Of a stretch of DNA of 64,000 bases, positions 24,491 to 33,382 are shown piece after piece. The DNA is taken from NCBI RefSeq assembly GCF_007050985.1, contig NZ_VHSF01000001.1:1178001-1242000 (forward strand). The letters are read 5' to 3'. This DNA comes from Christiangramia sabulilitoris. Its GTDB lineage: Bacteria > Bacteroidota > Bacteroidia > Flavobacteriales > Flavobacteriaceae. Position 1 is the stretch's first letter. Every line of letters starts with the position of its first letter. The notes under the pieces were generated by a model that was not told the DNA's origin, did no database searches, and saw only the letters and a list, made by a program, of their open reading frames with translations. A program made the position numbers and the translations under genes.

Positions 24491-25230
24491 ACTACCGTAG
24501 GGTCTTTTAACTCATCCAGAATAACTTTACGTGTTTTCTCTTTTAAAACTTTCCGGCATTCAGTTTCCAGACTTTTAGTTTCAATAAAATTATGGATTTT
24601 AACCCTTAGTTTCCCGGGACTTCCACTAAAGAACTTATAGGAAAACCTTTTTTTATTATCATGGAAGGTAATAGGCACGATTGGGATCTTATGATCCAGT
24701 GCCAGCCTGAAAGCTCCATCTTTAAATTGATCCAGGATAATGCTGGTATCATTGGGCACGCCTCCCTCAGGAAATATACAAACGCTATTTTCCTGCTTAA
24801 GTCTTCGCTGAGCTTCTTCAAATGCAGCCATCCTGCTTTTTTGATTATTCCGGTCTACCAGAATACAGGTGCGGCGATAAAAGAATCCGAATACCGGGAT
24901 TCTTCCCAGCTCTTTTTTCCCAATGAAAACGAAAGGTTGTTTTATAACCGTTAGCATTAACATAATATCCAGCATGGAGGTATGATTGGCTACGAGCATG
25001 TAACTTTTATGCTTCTCTAAAATCTGGTCTGCTTTCATTTTTACCCGGAAACCCATTCCGTAGATAATGATCTTAGACCATATCCTGGCGCAAACAAAGA
25101 ACTGAGGATAAAATTTTTCTGAAGAAGTGAATATGAGCAGGAACGGAAGCATAATGATTATGGGAACGACCATCAAAATATAGAACCAGATTCGCCATAA
25201 CAGAATTGCCGCCGATTTAATTATACTCAT
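24487..25230 (-). CDS. plsC: 1-acyl-sn-glycerol-3-phosphate acyltransferase
   Basis: A 247-residue membrane enzyme that acylates lysophosphatidic acid to phosphatidic acid in phospholipid synthesis. The catalytic HX4D is NHTSMLD (His83, Asp88), the substrate-binding FPEGG lies in VCIFPEGGVPND, and IVPITFHD is typical of block IV. N-terminal hydrophobic residues 5-35 anchor it in the inner membrane. It is a single gene, with a TACTTTTG element directly before the start. Its stop shares bases with the stop of the convergent trans-envelope gene. Confidence 0.93.
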   Translation of the reverse strand: MSIIKSAAILLWRIWFYILMVVPIIIMLPFLLIFTSSEKFYPQFFVCARIWSKIIIYGMGFRVKMKADQILEKHKSYMLVANHTSMLDIMLMLTVIKQPFVFIGKKELGRIPVFGFFYRRTCILVDRNNQKSRMAAFEEAQRRLKQENSVCIFPEGGVPNDTSIILDQFKDGAFRLALDHKIPIVPITFHDNKKRFSYKFFSGSPGKLRVKIHNFIETKSLETECRKVLKEKTRKVILDELKDPTVV

Positions 25231-25235
25231 AGCCC

Positions 25236-25243
25236 CAAAAGTA
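25236..25243 (-). promoter_or_regulatory. -7 promoter element for plsC
   Basis: TACTTTTG on the - strand, only 5 bases before the plsC ATG, so transcription would begin at or very near the start codon (leaderless or nearly so). No TTG box at the expected distance. Confidence 0.35.
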
Positions 25244-25276
25244 GTAAAATGAACTGAGCGAATTCTATAAAAAAAT

Positions 25277-25284
25277 TACCTTTG
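25277..25284 (+). promoter_or_regulatory. -7 promoter element for trpS
   Basis: TACCTTTG followed by C, 20 bases before the trpS ATG, exact to TANNTTTG. No clear TTG upstream. Confidence 0.4.
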
Positions 25285-25304
25285 CATCAAAATTCAAGAA
25301 CTCA

Positions 25305-26273
25305 ATGTCCAGAATACTTACAGGAGTACAAAGCACGGGAACACCGCATTTAGGAAATCTTTTGGGAGCTATTATGCCGGCGATAGAGATGGCAAATCAG
25401 CCTGAAAATGATTCATTTATTTTCATAGCAGACATGCATTCGCTTACCCAAATTAAAGACGCTGAAACACTTAGGCAAAATACCTATTCTGTAGCGGCAA
25501 CCTGGCTGGCCTGTGGACTTGATATTGAAAGAAGTGTTTTTTACCGCCAGAGTGATATCCCACAGGTTACCGAGCTTTCGTGGTACCTAAGCTGTTTCTT
25601 TCCCTACCAGCGCTTAACTCTAGCGCATTCATTTAAGGATAAGGCAGACCGGCTGGAAGATGTGAACAGTGGTCTTTTCAGCTATCCTATGTTAATGGCT
25701 GCAGACATCTTATTATATGATGCCGAGATCGTACCTGTTGGAAAAGACCAGCTACAACACCTGGAAATGACCAGGGATGTAGCCTCAAGATTCCATGCTA
25801 AAATGGGTGAAGTGTTCGTAATTCCTGAAGCGAAAGTTCAGGAAGAGACCATGTATGTGCCGGGAACAGATGGTGAGAAAATGAGCAAATCCAAGGGAAA
25901 TACGATCAACATTTTCCAGACAGATAAAAAGCTCAGAAAACAGATCATGGGAATTGAGACTGACAGCACCCCGCTGGAAGAACCAAAAGATCCTGATACC
26001 TGTAATGTTTTCGATTTATATAAAATCATGGCCTCTAAAGAGCAAACTGCCGAAATGCGAAAAAATTACGAAGCCGGAAATTATGGCTATGGTCATGCCA
26101 AACAAGCTCTTTTCGAATTGGTAAAAGAAAAATTCCAACAGACACGAGAAAAATATGAATACTACATTAATAATCTTGAGGAAGTAGATAAAGCTCTTGT
26201 AAAAGGTGCAGAAAAGGCCAGGATCGTTGCTGATGAGGTAATCAAAAAAGTAAGATCAAAATCTGGATATTAG
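25305..26273 (+). CDS. trpS: Tryptophanyl-tRNA synthetase
   Basis: A 322-residue class I aminoacyl-tRNA synthetase charging tRNA-Trp. The HIGH motif is TPHLGN (residues 13-18) within GVQSTGTPHLGNLLGA, and the KMSKS motif is exact at 192-196 (GEKMSKSKGN). FIADMHSLTQ and VGKDQLQHLEMTRDVA are characteristic of TrpRS. Length is normal. The gene is monocistronic and convergent with dprA; the two stop codons overlap (26270-26273). Confidence 0.98.
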   Translation: MSRILTGVQSTGTPHLGNLLGAIMPAIEMANQPENDSFIFIADMHSLTQIKDAETLRQNTYSVAATWLACGLDIERSVFYRQSDIPQVTELSWYLSCFFPYQRLTLAHSFKDKADRLEDVNSGLFSYPMLMAADILLYDAEIVPVGKDQLQHLEMTRDVASRFHAKMGEVFVIPEAKVQEETMYVPGTDGEKMSKSKGNTINIFQTDKKLRKQIMGIETDSTPLEEPKDPDTCNVFDLYKIMASKEQTAEMRKNYEAGNYGYGHAKQALFELVKEKFQQTREKYEYYINNLEEVDKALVKGAEKARIVADEVIKKVRSKSGY

Positions 26274-27385
26274 ATCACCTCGAACAATTTACCCGGCAAA
26301 GGTCTAACAGCACCTTTCAACTCCATATTGAGCAATAAAGAGGCGGTTTTAAAGGTGGGAAAACTGCAGTTCAGGGCTAAATGATCCAACTCTGTTTTCC
26401 CGCTGGATTTTAAGAATTCATACAGTTTCTGTTCGTCTTCGTCCAGTTCTATAAACAATTGTTTCTGAACAGATTTTTCCTTTTCCCCGATCTCCCAGTT
26501 AAGGATATAGGCGATATCTGCTGCCGAGGTCAAGACATGGGACTGTTGTGATTTGATGAGATTATTACACCCTATACTTGCTTTATCTGTAGGCCGACCA
26601 GGCACTGCAAAAACCTCCCGGTCATAGGAATTGGCGATATCGGCAGTGACCAGGGCTCCTCCTTTTTCAGCACTCTCAATAACGATGGTAGCTTCGCTTA
26701 TCCCCGCAATAATCCGGTTGCGTTTTAAAAAATTATTTCTGTCAAAATTATCTGTGCTCCAGAAGTCGGTGAAAAACCCTCCATTCTCCTCCACGGGAGC
26801 CATATACTTTTTATGGGATTTAGGATAGATCTGGTTCAACCCGTGAGCAAGGCATCCTATGGTTTGTAAATTATTCTTAATTGCAGCTTTTTGTGCGGTA
26901 ATATCTGTCCCATACGCAAATCCCGAAATGATTACCGGATCCAATACCGCAAGATCTTCGATGAGTTTTTCACAGAATGCAATTCCGTGAGCGCTGATCT
27001 TCCGGGTGCCAACCACACTGATTATCCGTTTTTTATCCAGCTCTATATTTCCTTTGGAAAACAGGAGAACTGGCCCATCCAGGCAATGTTTCAATTTTTC
27101 GGGATAACCCCTATCCATGAAATAATGCACCTGGATGTTGTTATTTTCAATGAATTTCAATTCTTCTTCTGCCGCTTTTAAATGACCCGGATGATGTAGT
27201 TCATGAATACGGGTACTACCCACGCCATCAATTTTTAGCAGATTAGACCTTTTTTCTTTAAAGATATTTTCAGGTTTTCCGAATTTCCGAATAAGCTTCT
27301 TGGCCGTGGTATCTCCCAGATTTGGAATATGTTGCAAGGCCATTGCATATAATAAGTCTTCAGAATTCATCCGGGATAATTTCAT
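26270..27385 (-). CDS. dprA: DNA processing protein DprA/Smf
   Basis: A 371-residue single-stranded DNA-binding protein that loads RecA on incoming DNA during transformation. Domains: N-terminal helix-hairpin-helix/SAM-like region (ALQHIPNLGDTTAKKLIRKFG, residues about 16-36, with LLKIDGVGSTRIHEL), the central Rossmann fold (SVVGTRKISAHG near 122, ISGFAYGTDITAQKAA, IAGISEATIVIESAEKGGALVTADIA), and a C-terminal winged helix (about 310-371). All typical motifs are present. Other competence genes are not in the window. It lies tail-to-tail with trpS and head-to-head with the SPOR protein gene. Confidence 0.96.
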   Translation of the reverse strand: MKLSRMNSEDLLYAMALQHIPNLGDTTAKKLIRKFGKPENIFKEKRSNLLKIDGVGSTRIHELHHPGHLKAAEEELKFIENNNIQVHYFMDRGYPEKLKHCLDGPVLLFSKGNIELDKKRIISVVGTRKISAHGIAFCEKLIEDLAVLDPVIISGFAYGTDITAQKAAIKNNLQTIGCLAHGLNQIYPKSHKKYMAPVEENGGFFTDFWSTDNFDRNNFLKRNRIIAGISEATIVIESAEKGGALVTADIANSYDREVFAVPGRPTDKASIGCNNLIKSQQSHVLTSAADIAYILNWEIGEKEKSVQKQLFIELDEDEQKLYEFLKSSGKTELDHLALNCSFPTFKTASLLLNMELKGAVRPLPGKLFEVI

Positions 27386-27455
27386 TAAAATTACAGAAAA
27401 AAAGATTTGTTAATAAAATTTCTTTGGGTAACTTTAACCCACTGCCAATAACCTA

Positions 27456-27463
27456 TATTTTTG
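27456..27463 (+). promoter_or_regulatory. -7 promoter element for the SPOR-domain gene
   Basis: TATTTTTG followed by C, ending 6 bases before the ATG at 27470. If used, the transcript would be almost leaderless. A TTTG at 27423-27426 lies 29 bases upstream, further than usual. Confidence 0.35.
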
Positions 27464-27469
27464 CGACCA

Positions 27470-28399
27470 ATGAATATTTCCAGCCACATCCAGGACCTGC
27501 TTTACAGATATGAATGCGTAGTTTTACCCGGTTTCGGGGCATTCCTTTCGCAAAAGCAATCAGCTTATATAGACGAAAATTCCAACGAATTTTATCCACC
27601 CAACAAAGTGATCTCATTCAACAGGCAGTTGATCAAGAATGATGGTTTACTGGCAAACTATATAGCAGAGGTAGAATCTGTAAGGTATAATACCGCAAAT
27701 AATATGATCCAGGAATTCGTATATGACCTGGAAAATTCATTGCAAAATGATGCGAAAGCAGAGCTGGCTAATATTGGAAAATTTTACCTGGACCAGGAAG
27801 ATAAACTGCAGTTTGAACCATTAAGCGAGGTGAATTACCTTGCCCAATCTTTCGGACTTGTACCTTATACCGTTAACCAGGTGAATCGTGAGGTTTATAA
27901 GAAACAGGTTGAAGAACTTGAGGAGAAAACTCCGTTATTATTCACCCCGGAGAGAAGAAGATCTTCTTTCCTTAAATATGCTGCCATAGGCCTTGTAGCT
28001 ATAGGATTATCCAGCTTTGCAGGATTGAACATCTATAGCAGCCAGGTTTCCAAACACAACATTGCGGAACAGCAGGAAGCCGAAACTCAGCTACAGGAAC
28101 AAATACAACAGGCTACTTTTGTAATTGACAACCCATTGCCTGCGGTAACTTTCGAGGTTGAAAAGCAATCCGGGAATTACCATATCGTGGCCGGTGCCTT
28201 TAGAGTTGAAGAGAACGCTCAGAAAAAGGTTGATGAATTGCGCAGCGAAGGATTCAAAGCGAGATTACTGGGCGTAAATAAATATGGTCTACATCAGGTG
28301 GTTTATTCCAGCCATCAAACCCGAAGGGAAGCCATTAACAAACTATATGAGGTTAAAAGAACGAATGAAGCGGCCTGGCTTCTGGTACAGGAACTTTAA
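27470..28399 (+). CDS. HU-CCDC81 and SPOR domain protein (septal envelope protein)
   Basis: A 309-residue inner-membrane protein. Residues 1-60 and about 65-130 form two HU-like CCDC81 bacterial domains (MNISSHIQDLLYRYECVVLPGFGAFLS; ELANIGKFYLDQEDKLQFEP in its core). A membrane helix lies about 168-185 (FLKYAAIGLVAIGLSSFAG), and the C-terminal SPOR domain (about 235-309; YHIVAGAFRVEENAQKKVDELRSEGF) binds denuded peptidoglycan at the septum. The ATG at 27470 is chosen over an in-frame TTG three codons earlier because it starts exactly at the conserved MNISS. This architecture, HU-like inside and SPOR outside, is a Bacteroidota hallmark. Confidence 0.9.
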   Translation: MNISSHIQDLLYRYECVVLPGFGAFLSQKQSAYIDENSNEFYPPNKVISFNRQLIKNDGLLANYIAEVESVRYNTANNMIQEFVYDLENSLQNDAKAELANIGKFYLDQEDKLQFEPLSEVNYLAQSFGLVPYTVNQVNREVYKKQVEELEEKTPLLFTPERRRSSFLKYAAIGLVAIGLSSFAGLNIYSSQVSKHNIAEQQEAETQLQEQIQQATFVIDNPLPAVTFEVEKQSGNYHIVAGAFRVEENAQKKVDELRSEGFKARLLGVNKYGLHQVVYSSHQTRREAINKLYEVKRTNEAAWLLVQEL

Positions 28400-28439
28400 T
28401 TTAATACTTTCTTAACGACCGTTTTTATGGTATCCTCCT

Positions 28440-28447
28440 TACTTTTG
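28440..28447 (+). promoter_or_regulatory. -7 promoter element for the thioesterase gene
   Basis: TACTTTTG followed by C, 13 bases before the ATG at 28461; exact to TANNTTTG. No TTG at the standard distance. Confidence 0.4.
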
Positions 28448-28460
28448 CAAAAAAATTATA

Positions 28461-28970
28461 ATGGAGGCTAAACCACCCAGTGAATCACGTACTACTTTAA
28501 CTGATCTTGTTCTACCAAGTGAAACCAACCCATTAAATAATCTTTTTGGAGGGGAACTACTTGCTCGTATGGACCGTGCAGCCAGCATTGCCGCAAGAAG
28601 GCATAGTCGCAGGATCGTAGTTACAGCCTCTGTAAATCACGTTGCCTTCAATAAAGCAATCCCGTTAGGAAGTGTAGTAACTGTTGAGGCTGCCGTTTCC
28701 AGAGCATTTAAGAGCTCCATGGAGATCTTTATAGATGTCTGGGTAGAAGACAGGGAAAGTGGCCGCAGAACAAAGGCAAACGAAGCCATCTATACTTTTG
28801 TAGCCGTAGACGAAACCGGTGCTCCAATCCAGGTACCCGCATTAGAACCTGAAACCAAGATCGAAAAAGAGCGTTTTGACGCTGCCTTGAGAAGGAAGCA
28901 ACTAAGCCTTGTCCTTGCCGGAAAAATGAAGCCGAACGAAGCGACCGAATTAAAAGCCCTTTTCGAATAA
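28461..28970 (+). CDS. Acyl-CoA thioesterase, hotdog fold (YciA/ACOT type)
   Basis: A 169-residue cytoplasmic hotdog-fold enzyme hydrolysing acyl-CoA. The family signature NPLNNLFGGELLARMDRAASIAARRHSRR is seen in its core NNLFGGELLARMD (residues about 23-35) with the catalytic Asp/Asn, followed by VTASVNHVAFNKAIPLGSVVTVEAAV and the C-terminal strand ANEAIYTFVAVD. Length is normal for single-domain members. The substrate chain length cannot be told from sequence. A single gene; 20 bases separate its stop from that of the convergent EnvC-like gene, with no terminator. Confidence 0.92.
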   Translation: MEAKPPSESRTTLTDLVLPSETNPLNNLFGGELLARMDRAASIAARRHSRRIVVTASVNHVAFNKAIPLGSVVTVEAAVSRAFKSSMEIFIDVWVEDRESGRRTKANEAIYTFVAVDETGAPIQVPALEPETKIEKERFDAALRRKQLSLVLAGKMKPNEATELKALFE

Positions 28971-28990
28971 AAACTTCGATTTATATTTAA

Positions 28991-30214
28991 TTACATTCTA
29001 TAGATCCACGCTGCGGGATCCATTTTCTGATCATTCTTATAAAGTAAAAAGTGCAAGGTAGTTTTACCTGTAGATCTGCTGGTAGCAACTTCACCTATTT
29101 CCTGCTCGGTAGTCACTTTGTCGCCTCTCTTCACGTACACTTTTTGAAGATTATTATAAATCGTTATATAATCTCCGTGACGAACCATTACCGCCTGGTT
29201 GGCGCCTTTTACAGCCTGGACTTCACTTACGGTTCCATTAAAGACAGCACGGGCTTTCCCGCCTTGATCGGTATCTATTCTAACACCGTTGTTATTCACC
29301 ATCACCGATTTTACAACCGGGTGAGGCTGTTTACCAAAGCGCATGGTAACAATTCCAGATTTCACCGGCCAGGGTAATTTACCTTTATTTTTGGTAAAGT
29401 CTGCGGCGAGGGCTTCGGCTGCCGGAGTAAGTTTATAAGTGCTTCTTGAGGTGGAACCACTCTCTTTATTCGCCTTAGCGATAGATTCCCTGATCATTTT
29501 ATCGATAGCCCGGTCTATACCATCAATTTCACTTTGCTTTTTCCTAATCTGGGAGGCGAATTCTCCTTCACGCTTTTTGATAGTCGCCATCAGGGTTTGC
29601 TGGGATTTCCTGTTCTTCTCCAACTCGGCCCTGGTTTTCCTGTTTTCAGCGATCAAACGATCCTTTTGCTCTTTTTGTTGAACAAGCCTGGCATTAAGCT
29701 CCTGTAATTCCTGCGTATTGGCTTTTATTTCCTCTCCCTGCTGCTTTCTGTAATTCGTATACTGCTTCATATACTGAAGGCGTTTATAAGCCTGTAAAAA
29801 GCTTTTAGAGGATAACAGGAACATCACCCGGCTTTGCTGTGATTTACTTTTATAAGATTTCTCTATCATCCGGGCATAATCTTCCTTTAACTTCTCCAGC
29901 TCTTTCCTTAGTTTACCAATCTTACCAGTGTTGGTATTGATCTCACGGTTGAGCAGGTTCGCCTGTTGATTGGTTAGTTTTATAAGGTCTTCAGTGCTTT
30001 TGATCTGTTGATTCAGATCTTCCACCTGCCCTAATACAGAACGTTGTTTTTTTTGATTCGAGATCCTCAATTCATTGATCCTGGTGATCTCGTTACGAAG
30101 TTCGATCCTTCTTTTTTCAAGCTCTTCCCGATTGGTCTGAGCTGAAACAAGGTTGAAACCGAGAAATAAGAAGATAAAGAAGAGCAGGGTTTTGGGGTAA
30201 TTTCTTGCAATCAT
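28991..30214 (-). CDS. EnvC-like coiled-coil protein with degenerate M23 domain
   Basis: A 407-residue periplasmic protein: signal peptide (cleavage near residue 25, LVSAQ), a long coiled coil about 28-250 (ELEKRRIELRNEI, KLRKELEKLKEDY, KNRKSQQTLMATIKKREGEF core), and a LytM/M23 domain about 280-407. The zinc site is incomplete: the usual HxxxD is NGVRID with Asn309, and the HxH is TLH (Thr386, His388). In E. coli EnvC a similar inactive LytM domain activates amidases AmiA/B at division; the same role is inferred. It ends a six-gene operon and overlaps the DUF4292 gene by 4 bases. Confidence 0.9.
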   Translation of the reverse strand: MIARNYPKTLLFFIFLFLGFNLVSAQTNREELEKRRIELRNEITRINELRISNQKKQRSVLGQVEDLNQQIKSTEDLIKLTNQQANLLNREINTNTGKIGKLRKELEKLKEDYARMIEKSYKSKSQQSRVMFLLSSKSFLQAYKRLQYMKQYTNYRKQQGEEIKANTQELQELNARLVQQKEQKDRLIAENRKTRAELEKNRKSQQTLMATIKKREGEFASQIRKKQSEIDGIDRAIDKMIRESIAKANKESGSTSRSTYKLTPAAEALAADFTKNKGKLPWPVKSGIVTMRFGKQPHPVVKSVMVNNNGVRIDTDQGGKARAVFNGTVSEVQAVKGANQAVMVRHGDYITIYNNLQKVYVKRGDKVTTEQEIGEVATSRSTGKTTLHFLLYKNDQKMDPAAWIYRM

Positions 30215-30981
30215 TTTAAACTGATTTCTTCATATCCTGAAGGGATGTCAAATGGAAAACTTACTTCTTCATTAAATGTAATAGACCTGTAGGTGAGGTC
30301 TATGTTGGTGCTGTTCGAACCTTCACTGGCAATAATCCTGATATTTTCGGGAAAGACCAGGCCTCCTACCTCCTGGTAATCTTCATAGGTCACGGTTAAA
30401 CCACGATTGGCTTTGTCCTGGATTAACTGCTGTGCCTTCGCCTTGTAACTGACAGGATTGAGCAGGAACATCTTTTTCATCAATTCTGCGTCATCTCTCA
30501 CGAACTGAAATCCACGCGGAGATTGTGTAAAATCAAACTCTTCGTTTCTAAGGTCATATATCGCCTGCCCTATAAGCAGATTCTGTAATTTCTGAAAATC
30601 TAACGGCGTACCCAGAAAATCACTTACAAGGCTAAAATCACCTTCAAAATAGGTCTGAGATACTTTTTCATAATAACTTACGCTGGTAGGGGTTATATAT
30701 GCCTTGGCAATGGGAAAACCCAGAATACTCGCACTCATCCAGATCGCCTTATCCTTAGCCATCCTGAAACTAAGATTTACAGATTGGGTTTTTTCAGCAT
30801 CCTGATAAACCGCCCTTAATTTTCCTGAAACCGTATTAAAATCGGTTTCTGTGCTATAATGTTTCTTAATTACCGAAACAGCTTCAGCATTTCTTGTAGC
30901 TATTTTTCCGGTAGATCTTTTACTTCCACAGGAAATCAAAAATGTGGTAAGCAGGATTAGGGCAACTATTTTCTTTAGCAT
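30211..30981 (-). CDS. DUF4292 lipoprotein
   Basis: A 256-residue lipoprotein (lipobox LISC, Cys18: MLKKIVALILLTTFLISC pattern) with GSKRSTGKIATRNAE after it. The body is a beta-rich, LolA/LolB-like clamshell pattern (FNTVSGKLRAVYQD, QSVNLSFRMAKDKAIWMSASILGFPIAKAYITPTS, seen in the KDKAIWMSASILGF core), as in DUF4292. It may help lipoprotein or lipid transfer, which is inference from the fold. It overlaps the TPR gene by one base and the EnvC-like gene by 4, so the three are strictly coupled. Confidence 0.88.
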   Translation of the reverse strand: MLKKIVALILLTTFLISCGSKRSTGKIATRNAEAVSVIKKHYSTETDFNTVSGKLRAVYQDAEKTQSVNLSFRMAKDKAIWMSASILGFPIAKAYITPTSVSYYEKVSQTYFEGDFSLVSDFLGTPLDFQKLQNLLIGQAIYDLRNEEFDFTQSPRGFQFVRDDAELMKKMFLLNPVSYKAKAQQLIQDKANRGLTVTYEDYQEVGGLVFPENIRIIASEGSNSTNIDLTYRSITFNEEVSFPFDIPSGYEEISLK

Positions 30982-32345
30982 CAGTTTATTTCTTTTTTCA
31001 AATTTTCCGCTTTCCTGCGGAATTCCTCAGCTTTAACTGCATTATTCATACCATTGTAGCTAATGGCCAGCTGGGAATAGTAATCAAACTCCATTCTCTT
31101 ATCCTCTATAAGGTAATCCAACCCATAATTCAGGCTTTCTTCAGCAGCTTCAAAATCACCAAGGCTGTTTAGAGCAACCGCTTGCAGCAAATAAAGCATT
31201 GGTTGAGATGGGAAACTTTCAAGTGCTTCTTCACTTAGGTCGCGGGCAGCCTCAAATTTTTTAAATTCGAGTTGCAGCAACAGGGTATTTCTAAGAAGGT
31301 CGAAATTTCCGGGGTTTTCCTTCAATCCCAGCTCAAAGAACTTGAGTGCATCTGCACGGTTGTCCTTATTCAGATAATATTTACCTAATTGTTCATATAA
31401 TTTTGGTGCGTCCTCCCATTCGGTAAGTTTTCCGGCCACTTCGATAAGTTCCTCTTCGTATTCAGGATTATTCTGGACGAAATTTAAAAAATCATTCAGC
31501 ACCTTGAATTTCGATTCCACGTCTATTTCTTCACTTTCAAAAACAATCTTCATAGAGGCGACAGCTGCTTCCGGATCATTTTTATTGAGGTAGAACTTAT
31601 ATAATGCCAGGTGAGCCAGCGATGAACCAGGATTGGTTTCCAGTAATTCCAGAGCCACCCTAAAAGCTTCCTCCTCCTCTCCCTGTTCGCTATAAATATA
31701 GATCAGGTTTAGATAATTTTGTTCCACATCTGGATTGGCAATAATGCTTTCCTGTAAATTATCTATCTGCGCACCTGTATTATTGGTACGTGCATAGACC
31801 TGTCGTCTCAAAGAAGTTCTATAGCTGCTGGTGCCCAGATCGTCGTCCAGTTCATCCAGGAGCTGTAGCGCTAGATCATAATCTTTGTTTAAAAAATATA
31901 GATTGGCCAGATCTTCCCTGTAAGCATCATCCAAAGGAATAAGCTTTTTTACAGTAGCTATAGCACTGTCATAAGCTTCGGTCATCCCATAAGTCTGAAA
32001 AAGATAAACCAGGATGGTTTCATTTTCCGGAGCCAGTTCCTGTGCCTTTTCTAGATTCGCTATCGCCAAGTCGAAATTTTCAAGCTCACGATAATTTCTA
32101 CCCAGTTCAAAATATACCACGGCTTTTTCTGTATTCAGCTCGAGGCATTTTTCCAGGGCGGTTATGGCTTTTTCATAATTTTCGATCCCTTTTTGTTTTA
32201 AGGCTTCGAAAAAATATTCCTGAAATTCGTCACTAACGTTTCCAAGATCATCCTGATTAACATCCAGAAATAGCTGGGGCAATTCCTGGCTTTTAGCAGG
32301 AAGCACCGTAAAAACTACCATTAGGATGATAATCAGGTTTCTCAT
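30981..32345 (-). CDS. TPR-repeat protein, exported
   Basis: A 454-residue protein with a signal peptide (MRNLIIILMVVFTVLPAKS) and about ten TPR units, for example NYEKAITALEKCLELNTEKAVVYFELGRNYRELENFDLAIANL seen as FELGRNYRELENFDLA, DYDLALQLLDELDDD, LAHLALYKFYLNKNDPEAAV, KYYLNKDNRADALKFFELGLKENPGN core and SLGDFEAAEESLNYG. It is strongly acidic. Such proteins serve as scaffolds in the periplasm. The gene is between the nucleotidyltransferase (6 bases) and DUF4292 (1-base overlap) genes, an arrangement I recognise as conserved in Bacteroidota, but I know of no assigned role. Confidence 0.88.
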   Translation of the reverse strand: MRNLIIILMVVFTVLPAKSQELPQLFLDVNQDDLGNVSDEFQEYFFEALKQKGIENYEKAITALEKCLELNTEKAVVYFELGRNYRELENFDLAIANLEKAQELAPENETILVYLFQTYGMTEAYDSAIATVKKLIPLDDAYREDLANLYFLNKDYDLALQLLDELDDDLGTSSYRTSLRRQVYARTNNTGAQIDNLQESIIANPDVEQNYLNLIYIYSEQGEEEEAFRVALELLETNPGSSLAHLALYKFYLNKNDPEAAVASMKIVFESEEIDVESKFKVLNDFLNFVQNNPEYEEELIEVAGKLTEWEDAPKLYEQLGKYYLNKDNRADALKFFELGLKENPGNFDLLRNTLLLQLEFKKFEAARDLSEEALESFPSQPMLYLLQAVALNSLGDFEAAEESLNYGLDYLIEDKRMEFDYYSQLAISYNGMNNAVKAEEFRRKAENLKKEIN

Positions 32346-32351
32346 AATATT

Positions 32352-33362
32352 TTATTCTAAAACTGAAAAATCACCGATACTGATCTGGGTGAAGTCACCA
32401 TCAAATCTTGCGTGATTTCCTATCATTGCATTATCCAGCCTGGCATTTTTCACTTCTGAAAATGTCTGAATAAGGCTGTTTTTGATGGTTGAATTTTCAA
32501 TCCTTGTACCATCTCCAATTGAAACATTAGGGCCAATTCTGGCATTTATCAGCTCAACATTATTACCAATATAGCAAGGCTCGGTAATTTCAGAATCTTT
32601 GATCTTTACAGAATCTGAGATAAGTTTTTCACCATCCTGGTGCAGGAAATTAAGCATTTTACCGTTGGTTTCCACGGTTACGTTCTTGTTCCCGCAGTCC
32701 ATCCATTCGTCTACTTTTCCCGGTACAAATCTCAATCCGCTTTTACGCATGGCTTCGATCCCATCATTGATCTGGTATTCACCACCACGGGTTAGTTTTG
32801 CATCCAGGACTTTTTGAAGTTCGTTCTTCAATACTTCAACATCCTTGAAATAATAAATACCAATCACCGCAAGGTCTGAAACAAATTCTTCAGGTTTTTC
32901 TACCAGGTCTGAAATCTCATTATTTTCATTCAGCTTTACTACTCCGTAAGCTGAAGGATTCTCTACCTTTTTAACCCACATCACCGCGTCTGCAGATTTA
33001 TCCAGGTTAAAATCTGCCTTGAACAAAGTGTCTGCATATGCTACCACCGCAGGACCCGATAGAGATTCTTTGGCGCACATGATGGCGTGTCCTGTTCCCA
33101 GGGGTTTGTCCTGATAATAAATAGTTCCTTTAGCCCCAAGGCTATTGGCAATATTCATCAGGTCCTTTTCCACCTGCTCTCCAAAATCCTCTCCTATAAT
33201 AAAAGCGACTTCATCTATTTTCTCGTCCAGTACCTTTGCAATATCTTCTACTAATCTATGAACAATAGGTTTACCCGCTATGGGAATTAACGGTTTTGGC
33301 ACTGTTAAAGTATGTGGACGCAGTCGTGAACCACGACCTGCCATTGGTACAATAATTTTCAT
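32352..33362 (-). CDS. Sugar-phosphate nucleotidyltransferase with C-terminal left-handed beta-helix
   Basis: A 336-residue cytoplasmic enzyme activating a sugar phosphate to an NDP-sugar. The N-terminal Rossmann-like domain begins MAGRGSRLRPHTLTVPKPLIPIAG (nucleotide-binding GxGxR and KP motifs; residues 7-30), with VVAYADTLFKADF and EKPEEF further on. The last 90 residues carry hexapeptide-like repeats (CYIGNNVELINARIGPNVSIG core). It resembles RmlA/ManC/GlmU-type enzymes; the exact sugar cannot be assigned. It could supply the flippase-linked polysaccharide pathway encoded two genes upstream, or the rhamnose-type genes at 55-57 kb. Confidence 0.88.
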   Translation of the reverse strand: MKIIVPMAGRGSRLRPHTLTVPKPLIPIAGKPIVHRLVEDIAKVLDEKIDEVAFIIGEDFGEQVEKDLMNIANSLGAKGTIYYQDKPLGTGHAIMCAKESLSGPAVVAYADTLFKADFNLDKSADAVMWVKKVENPSAYGVVKLNENNEISDLVEKPEEFVSDLAVIGIYYFKDVEVLKNELQKVLDAKLTRGGEYQINDGIEAMRKSGLRFVPGKVDEWMDCGNKNVTVETNGKMLNFLHQDGEKLISDSVKIKDSEITEPCYIGNNVELINARIGPNVSIGDGTRIENSTIKNSLIQTFSEVKNARLDNAMIGNHARFDGDFTQISIGDFSVLE

Positions 33363-33382
33363 TTTATTTTTTTAATTTATAT

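Noticed and set aside
27423-27426. TTTG as the -33 box of the SPOR gene promoter
   Set aside because: The distance to the -7 element (29 bases) exceeds the known 17-23 range.
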